In this document: one piece after another, positions 1 to 8,700 of the stretch
Numbering within the stretch: position 1 is the first letter of the stretch
Layout: each line of letters opens with the position of its first letter
Source of the DNA: Glandiceps talaboti
Taxonomy: Eukaryota; Hemichordata; Enteropneusta; Spengelidae
Length of the DNA: 12,500 nt
Direction of reading: 5' to 3'
Assembly (NCBI RefSeq): GCF_964340395.1
Contig: NC_135570.1
Location: 7,105,322 to 7,117,821 of the forward strand
Notes under the pieces: model-generated
What the model was told of the DNA's origin: nothing
The model's input: only the letters and a program-made list of their open reading frames with translations
Database searches by the model: none
Program-made: the position numbers and the translations under genes

Positions 1-425
1 AATACATTTTTGTACTTATGAATACCTTGACAAGACAGGTAGACCGTTTGACTCTCAGATACATGAACACGTACGTGTATCATAAAACAAGTGTGCTTGC
101 TTTGTGTATGGACTGTGTGTACAATCGTTGCTGTTGTGCTTGGTGTGTTAGTGTGGCTGTTATACTGTTTTGTCCAAATTTCTATGTTGCAATTGCGATC
201 CATGTCATTTTGTTAATGACAAAAATAGACGGAAAACAAATTCATTCTGGATAATAGACACATTTGTAGCAGCAGGTGTCCACGAACTCATACTTGTCCA
301 CTTGTAGGTTAAGTAACAGGTCCGCAACTTGAACTCACGGTTGAAATTTGAAATTCTTAAATTTTTGATATTATATATTTTTGAGATGACTAACTTGATA
401 AAACTTTCGGTTTACATTATCGTAG
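1..425 (+). other. Upstream intron (3' part)
   Basis: AT-rich sequence with no convincing exon. It ends in the acceptor of exon A (TTTACATTATCGTAG). Short open frames are present, but their conceptual proteins show no cadherin pattern. A small palindrome, ACACGTACGTGT, lies near position 70. Confidence 0.6.
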
Positions 426-603
426 GTCACAGTAACAATCATTGATGTGAACGATAATGCACCATCGTTCAATGCCTCCTCATATTCTTACCATCTCTTT
501 GAAAATGAAACGAATGGTACTTATGTTGGAGATGTTGCCGCCACAGACATCGATTATGGATCAAATGCACAAATACAGTATAGCATTATTCATGGTAATG
601 ATG
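426..603 (+). CDS. Cadherin exon A (EC linker and start of EC-a)
   Basis: Phase 0 in, phase 1 out; residues 1-59 plus one base. The acceptor is the AG at 424-425 and the donor is GTAAGT at 604. It opens with the last strand of an upstream EC repeat and the full calcium linker [11 protein letters not shown] (residues 5-15). It continues into EC-a with FENE (25-28, the calcium-ligand glutamate), the strand [10 protein letters not shown] with D-x-D at 41-43, and QYSIIHG. Sequons lie at N16, N27 and N30. A GTAATG ten bases before the chosen donor is a weaker alternative. The preceding exon must end in phase 0 and was not found with confidence. Confidence 0.95.
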
Positions 604-800
604 GTAAGTTAAAGTGTCATTTTGATTTTATCATGATGATAAAATCAAAATGATAACATCTTGTTTTATTTTGATATGCTAGTAAATTCAAAACTGGTGG
701 AAGAGAAAGATGGTGAACACAAAACAGTTCAAATAACGTTGCATTGAGGGCTGTCTGTTTTGCGTACGTACGTACGTACGTACGTGTGTGTGTGTGTGTT

Positions 801-850
<50 letters not shown>

Positions 851-2109
851 GGTTGGGGGTGTATTTATATCATCATGTTTACAGCCCATCTTTCCTATTC
901 AGTGTTCTCTATATACTTTGAAGTTTGAATATCAAATGACTCGATGATTAGTTAATAATATATACATAGTGACGTACTTTCAAGCAATTCAATCCGTGTA
1001 ATATTCCAGTCCAGTAGAAATCTCACACATGATTGACCTGTAATAATCAAATTCCTGATGTGTTGTAGAGTCATTAAGAATCGTTGACAATCAAGACAAA
1101 CTTTGTTTACATCCGCGTTTTCGTACATAAGGAAACTGTAATACCCAATGTAGGTTATATCAAATGGCATTAGACCTAAGATCTATGTGAAGAGCACGCA
1201 GTAATATCAGGAATATGTATGTCATTAAGCCTTCCTTGATATCCCTCGCCCTTGTACATGGATGTTTGAGGGAATGCTACTCATCGTGCCAGTCTTTCAT
1301 CCCATTTACTGAATAAAGTTACTTCCATACTTATTTTGGTGTTTTAATGTACGTTACAGATTGGGATGGTAAGTTTTCGATAAATAGCGACACTGGTGAA
1401 ATTTTTGTGGATGGTTATCTTGACAGAGAACTGACAGAAATATACAACTTAACGATAATGGTAAGACTCCTAGTATTTATTTAGAGTGAAATTGAAAAGA
1501 GGGAAACGCTTTAAAAAAATTGAATCATATTTGAGTTTAAACACACTGCTTTCCTTGGTGTGTTAATGATTGCATACAGTGGGGCTTGGTCACGGTAATT
1601 TGGAAAGTTAACATTTGTTTGTAATTTTGATATCAATTTCTTGTAAAAATCACATCTTTTAGACAACAAGCGGAAAAGTCACGACATCCCTGAACCGAGC
1701 AATACTCTTACACTTTACCAAACGCCTGGTGGGTTGCTTCACCCATGGAAGTATATACTTCCATGCTTCACCGATGCTAGCTAGGACAAAGGTCATTCAC
1801 CTTCATCGATAACCAAGCGATACTAAATTTTAGTTTGATATTTGTATTCACACCTTGGTAACACAATCACAATATCAAAACGTACCTTTTTTTTGGTGAA
1901 TCACCGTTAGGCTGAAGACATGGTTGAAATTGAGGATGACAGACTGGACGCAACAGTCTTGGTTGACATTCGACTACTTGATGTGAATGATAATCCACCC
2001 ATCTTTACAGAAGATACCTACGAAGAAGTTGTTGTTGAAAGTGATCCCATCGGTACCCCTGTGAGTAAAAATCACAATTTATTGTAGAATTGTGTAGTTC
2101 TTGTTATAT

Positions 2110-2145
<36 letters not shown>

Positions 2146-2613
2146 TAAAGTGTGCAAAGTTAGATAATTGCGACTTACGCACACTAACGTTTAACACAGA
2201 AAGCGAAGAGATTGCAATGATATATCAAATCAATGATTGTGTTTCTTGTCTTTGCTGATTTTATGTATTTTCAAATGCACCAATTGTCCTTTATAAAACT
2301 TTATATTGTGTATTATAATTAATCAGTTTTCAAATTTCAATTAAACAGGTTATCACTGTGTCAGCTGACGATGCCGATTTGGGACTCAATGGTCTTGTTT
2401 TGTACAGGATCACCAAGGACGAATGCCCAGGAGGTTGCTTCTACGTACAAGGTACGTATATTTAGTAAATTGTATTTGTGTATATATCAGATGCCAAATA
2501 CTGTACAGCTATTGGCCATCTCTGATCTAAAACTTATACCTTTAGTGCCGAGAAATTAGCACCACACGCACGTACACATACACACGCGCTCTCGCTCCCC
2601 CCCTCTCTCTCCC

Positions 2614-2702
<89 letters not shown>

Positions 2703-5700
2703 CTCCACATGCACATTTTTTGTGTCTATAGGTACACCTGTGTCCCTGTCTGTGCATTGCATATTTTTTTCTCAAGCTGTATATATCTACCTGTATATAC
2801 ATACACATCTCTGTTTTGTTTTGTTTTTGAAAGAAAGATATTTATCACTTTCTATTAGGCTGCAGCCATAACCTAGACACGTGCTCATTTTTGTTTCTTT
2901 CAGAGTATACGGGAACCATACATACAACTAGAAACCTGGATGGACTCGGTGGGAAGTATGAGTTGAAGGTAGAAGCATACAATGACAATGATATTAGCAA
3001 ATCTGATACGGCTGATGTCATCGTTACAGTTACTGAGATTCTCCCTAAAGATATGCTAATGTTTGAGTCTGACACCTATGCAGAAACTATTCATTATTAC
3101 AACTACGACGAGGTCGTTATTACTGTAAAGGCTACTTATGATGGTACTGAGTCCCCAGATACAACGTATGGGCTAATAGCAGAAGAGTATAGTCCTGCAC
3201 TGAACGAATGTGAGTGGTTAGGCAAATGTACATGAAATGCAAGGAGATGTTGAAATTTGTTTATGAATGTGAGCTATTTATGTAAAGATGCCATACAACT
3301 GTTCTTATCAAATGTTGAACTGTAATACACAGTCTCTGTACTTCCAACATGCTGTGCGCGTGCAATAGATTCGTTTACTTTACCTCAAATTCCCTTTTTG
3401 GTAACAAGTTCCGTTTGTTACATTTTTGCTTGACCATGGAGGTATAAAGGGAGACCTCCATTGCTTGACTAAAGTTGTATTTTGACTATTAACACACGTG
3501 TAGCCATAATTGAATATGAATATAAAGTAACTACTCAAGACTATAAATTGCAAACCGCCCTCTTAACTAAGATCTACTCAATGTTATGCTTGTGTCTTTC
3601 AGCCTCTATCCCTTCGTCACAGTTTAAGTTTAAGATTGATCCCAAATCTGGGGATATCAAGCCAGAAGATGACCTTGAAGTTGACGATACTGGTCTGTAC
3701 AACCTAACTGTTGGTGCATATAACGAAACCCACTACGACAATAGAGATCCCGAGTGTGACACGAACAGTGTTATCGGTTCTCTCCACTGTGACGTAACTA
3801 CGGTTGGTAACCATGGCAATCATATACAGTTTACACACTTTTACATTCTATACTCATTATTTATGCAAACCATATGCATTTCATTATTACTAACAATGTA
3901 AATGTACAAAATATCATATGTGGGAATGTCATTACCAAGATTTAAATTTTTTCAGAAGCTTAGGGAAAATGTTGTAGGAAAGTGACTAAAATATTTGGGA
4001 CCTCATTATTTGCACATAAAATCCAAGAATGTTTTCTTTGATGCATCAAAAATAACGTGTTTTATATCAAGACACTCTTTATCATTTATAGATTGGCAAC
4101 CTACTGTAGTGTTCTACACAAACAGAATTAGAATTACGTACAATCTACACTCTAATGACTCGGACACTTACGTCAAGTTGATCATTACTTAAAGTTTGCT
4201 CCCCTGAAAGCTATTGATAAATGATATATGTTGAGTTTCTTGGAACGAGTCATTTTATTTCACATTATCAAAAATACTAACTAACGGGAATCAAGCTATC
4301 GGTAGACATAAGATAGATACAATTTGAAAGTATTGTAATGAACGCTGATATAATTACACTCACGGTAGTTCACCTCATGTTGTTGCACATTCAATCTCCT
4401 TCAACGTTCATACACAGACAAGTAACTTACTTGTCTGTGGTTCATACTACATTGATTACAGGATGATTATGTTTACATTTCCAAGGCATCGCTGTCACTC
4501 ATTGTGTAAAGTACCAAATGCAACAGCAATAGTTATAGCTTGCTTGTCTATAGTATATCTTAGTTTGATGATAGCGTGCTTTCCATAGTAGTAATCGTAG
4601 CAGTGCATGCGCACAAATATTTTGATTTTTTAGCGCCAGTTCAGAACGTATGTAAATTGCCATTGTCATGTAAATCCTGAAAGTGGTGGCCGAAGTCACG
4701 TATTATGTTAATTAGGTGTGACGTAAACAATTAAGAGAAGCTGGAGATTATTTGAATGGAAATATTCCTATATTATAGGTTTTAATAACTGTAATCGGAT
4801 ATGAAAACTCGCCGCCGTCTTTTGATCCCGAGGACTACGATGCCTTCGTATATGATAATGACCCTGAGGGCACACTTATCGTCACTGTATCGGCAACCGA
4901 TCCTGATTGGCCACTCTACGGAGTCGGACAAGTGACATACCATTTTGAAGACCCAGATTACGTACAGGGTAAGTTTGGACATACGTGTAATTAGCTATAG
5001 CCTCGAGTGTTTACATATCTATTCAAAACACAAAATTACTTCTGTAGAAGATTTAGTCTGTTGAAAATTGTATTCACCAAAAAGTGGTGGCAAGGATCCT
5101 CGACTTAGACAGCCAGAAAATGCCAACAGAATGAAAACTAATGTTATCAGATTTATACTACATATTTTCGAGGGTATAGCTAGAGGTTAGAAGTACATGG
5201 CTATCTGTATATATGACTAATTGTAACACTAACATTCTGTCCACGTTTTGCAATCATGTAAATATCACCTACCTATCCAAAGATAGTTGCCTGCTGTACA
5301 ACTTTCCGTTTTATTCTCTCCTATTGTTGAATGCCATGATACTTAACAGATTTCAGACTTCATTGATCCAGAAAAAATGAAGTACTACGTCTATATAATG
5401 TAAATATCCATGTTCAAGTTGAAGTTATTGCTGTGTTCGAAATATGAGTCAAACGTTCAAACTTGCCTTTATTTTCCATTAATGTTCCTGGGATACTGGT
5501 GCTGGTATAATTATGTTATTCTCCAATATTTTTCTTCATTCAGCCAGAAAATACTCGTGACATAAAGGAGGTCACTACTTGTTTAGCGACTCGTAGTAAC
5601 AAAGCCCCCTTAGGTCACTCGTATTTTCCTTGGCTGAATGAAGAAAATTATTGGGGAATAACATTTAATCATTCTTCATTCTTTCAGGTTATTTTGAGAT

Positions 5701-8700
5701 AGGCGAACGTTCCGGCGTGATCACTAAGGGGGAGGTGCCTTTTAAGGGCCGTGAACTCGGAAATATTTACGTTGTTGCTAAGGACGGCGGACAGCCATCT
5801 TTGGATGCGGATAACATAGCAAATGTCACAGTTAACATAACGTACACCGAAGACAATCTGCACACACCAGTTGTTGAATCAAGTGAAACAGACTTTAAAG
5901 AGGTAAGAATCAAGTTAATTGTATAAAACGAATCTCTACTAAATACGTATATTGGGCATCAAATGTCAAAACGACTAGGATTTTAAAATTAATATTCACT
6001 CTTGAATGAAGTTTTGATGTCAAAAAAGTTGTATTTTTGATAACAATGACTTGGGTGGAACTGGAACGCATTTATTGCATAGCTTTTGTAATATGACATA
6101 TGTTCATCTATACACATATTAACGTCAATGCTTCAGATAGGAACATCAGGGAAAGAGCTTACCAGGTAAGCAAACCTTATAATACCCGGCCCATGGGCAA
6201 TATCATACAAACTGTAGAACCTCTTTTAAGTTCAGTATTGGAATTTTCGCAAGATGTTCTCAAGTTTTGCAAATCTAACTCAGTTAAAACATAAGTGAAC
6301 AAATCAACATGTATTTCCCATCAAATAAACGTTTACTCGACATGAAATAAAAATATTGCAGGGGAGTCCAGTTCGTGCCTTCGGATAAGGATGGTATCGG
6401 CCCTCAACGTCAAGTCGGAGAGATTATCCTCACGCATGCGCAAACGCTTACACCATTAACATACTACTACTATATTTTTGAATAGAACGAGGAAAGTGGC
6501 AGCAATGTCACACGTGTTATTGCCACTGATGATGATGACGATCTAGAAGGTGAAATTGTACGGTATGGAATAGAACACATTGGTGGCAATACAAAGGACA
6601 ACACTGTCAAGTTTGCCATTGATGAAACTACTGGCGTTATTACGAATAACGACACCTTTGATTATGATGAAGCAGAAGAACGTTATTATCAGGTATGGTC
6701 ACGTGACACTTGGTTGATTCAAACTTGTTATCGGTACTGCAGTTGCCTGTAAAATTGCATTGCATAAGCTTACAAAGTTATGATAAACATGGGTAAATAA
6801 ATAAAGAGTTGTGGGGGGGAGGGGGGATGAGTGCTTTAAGATATCTGTCACCCGAGCTGTCATCAGAATTTTCAAGTATTGAAAACTGCATAAATATGCA
6901 TATTTTTTACTACTTTTAGAAATGTTCGAGTCCTTATCTCTTAAAGCTTCATATTCGTAAATGGTGCCATCCTTTGCCATGAGAATAGCTCACAAACATT
7001 TAAATTCATAGATATATTATTTGAACACGTGTTTACTTGTTTTCACTTGACAGATAATTGTGTTTGCAGTTGACGGAGGAAACCCGCCCAAAACAGGGTA
7101 TGGAACTATTGAAGTCTACATCACAGATGTTAATGATAATTTACCTACATTTGTTCAAGTAAGTGTATTTAATGTCTCGTTTGGTAATCTATTAACTTCC
7201 GTCTTGTATGGGAGACTGTTGTATGCATGTTTGAGTCAATGACTACTAGTATATCTTTTACCGTTTCGTCTGAAACTGTCGATGAGTTTGCTTTGACGGT
7301 TAGCATGCAGGTAAAGTAGACAAAAGACACTACATTTTATAACAGAATATACATGATGTTGCATGATGATGTCACCATTTTGATGTAGCCAACGTGTGTG
7401 TGTGTGTGTGTGTGTCTGTCTGTGTGTCTGTGTCTGTGTCTGTGTCTGTGCCTGTGTTTTTTACTTTCATGGACACTTTTGATGCGAATTTTGCGCTGTT
7501 TATTTTGCACTCGAGGAGTAAAATGTAAAATGTGTCCTGTAAGCCCATTTCACTTTTCATAATAATATGCTATTGAGTAATGTAAATACAGCAAAAGCTA
7601 TTCGAAGTGGTAGTAGAGTACTTTCAAATTAAGAACACAAAAAACACAAATGCAAAAACGAAGAGAGAGAGAAATACTTAGCTGTAGGAAAAATATAGTC
7701 CTGAATCTTTTGTGTCGTTGAATTAACATATTGCAGATTCCTCTCATTGTCATGTGCGTACCACCATTTAAAAGTGTTTATATATTTTAATTCAAAGTCA
7801 CCTGATGAATATTGTGTCAACGAAGGGAATAATACTGTGACCATTCTGCTAGGAAAAGTACATGCGACCGACAATGACAGCTATTATAACAACGTAGCAA
7901 TTCAGTACAGTATAACAGGTAAGAGGTTATACTATTTCATATTTTTGTCCTAATTCTTTTGATTATGCTGTTTTTAATATATAGTAAAACACAACATTTT
8001 ACACAGTTACGTTACCTCCTTAGAAAAGCTCGCATTAAAAATATCTGACGTAAACTGTAATGTCTTTCGGAGAACCAATTTGTTGAAAAAAAAACCCACA
8101 AAAGTTGGACGAAATTCTGGGCAACATTCCTTATGACACATCATCGAATTAGTAAATGTCATTTATTATGCTAATAAGTAATATATTATGCAAGTTACAA
8201 CAATCGTATCATTTCTAATCAATTTAGCTCCTTTGTCTGCCTGCCTGTCTGCTGTCAATGCTGTGCTATCAAATTTACCTTATTGAACACACAATACAAA
8301 CGATATTGTTTTCTTTTATATTCTAGCTGGTAACGAGGATGATAGATTCCGTATAAACGAGGCGTCTGGTCAACTATACGCCATAAACACACTAGATGTT
8401 AATGATGCTGAACGTTATAACCTCACAATAGCTGCTGTAAATCATCTTGCGGACATAAATAATGAAATTGAAACAAAAAAAGAGATCACCATCAACGTCG
8501 TAGATGTAAACAACAATAAACCGACTTTTACCCATGAACCCTATCATAAAACTATACCGCTGAGCTTGGATGTGGATGATCCGATCGTGACCGTAACAGC
8601 GACAGATGCCGACCGTGTAAGAATAAAATCTTTTCGATAATATGACTTTATAATTGCGTTTTGACAACCACCGATTCATACATGTGTGAATGGATGGATG

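Larger units (their letters stand above)
604..1359 (+). other. Intron between exons A and B (phase 1)
   Basis: 756 bp, GTAAGT to ACAG. It holds a perfect inverted repeat 13 bases after the donor (617-653) and a compound microsatellite (763-850). The remainder shows no coding pattern on either strand. An AATAAA at 1312-1317 is intronic and not thought to be used. Confidence 0.85.

Noticed and set aside
1-38. Tail of an upstream exon ending before GTAGAC
   Set aside because: The phase would fit exon A, but the donor is poor and the encoded residues do not show a cadherin G strand.
18-254. Open frame with several cysteines
   Set aside because: No domain, no splice support and no cadherin pattern; it lies in the upstream intron.
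1312-1317. AATAAA as a poly(A) signal
   Set aside because: It lies in an intron between two well-supported exons.
2534-2808. Arg-Glu repeat proteins on the minus strand
   Set aside because: Translation of the CT microsatellite.
6137-6165. Possible 29-bp micro-exon between exons H and J (TTCAG before, GTAAGC after)
   Set aside because: Its length is not a multiple of three and would break the frame. Exons H and J already join directly as FKE+NEESGS, matching the EC A/B-strand pattern. The donor-like end comes from a small inverted repeat.
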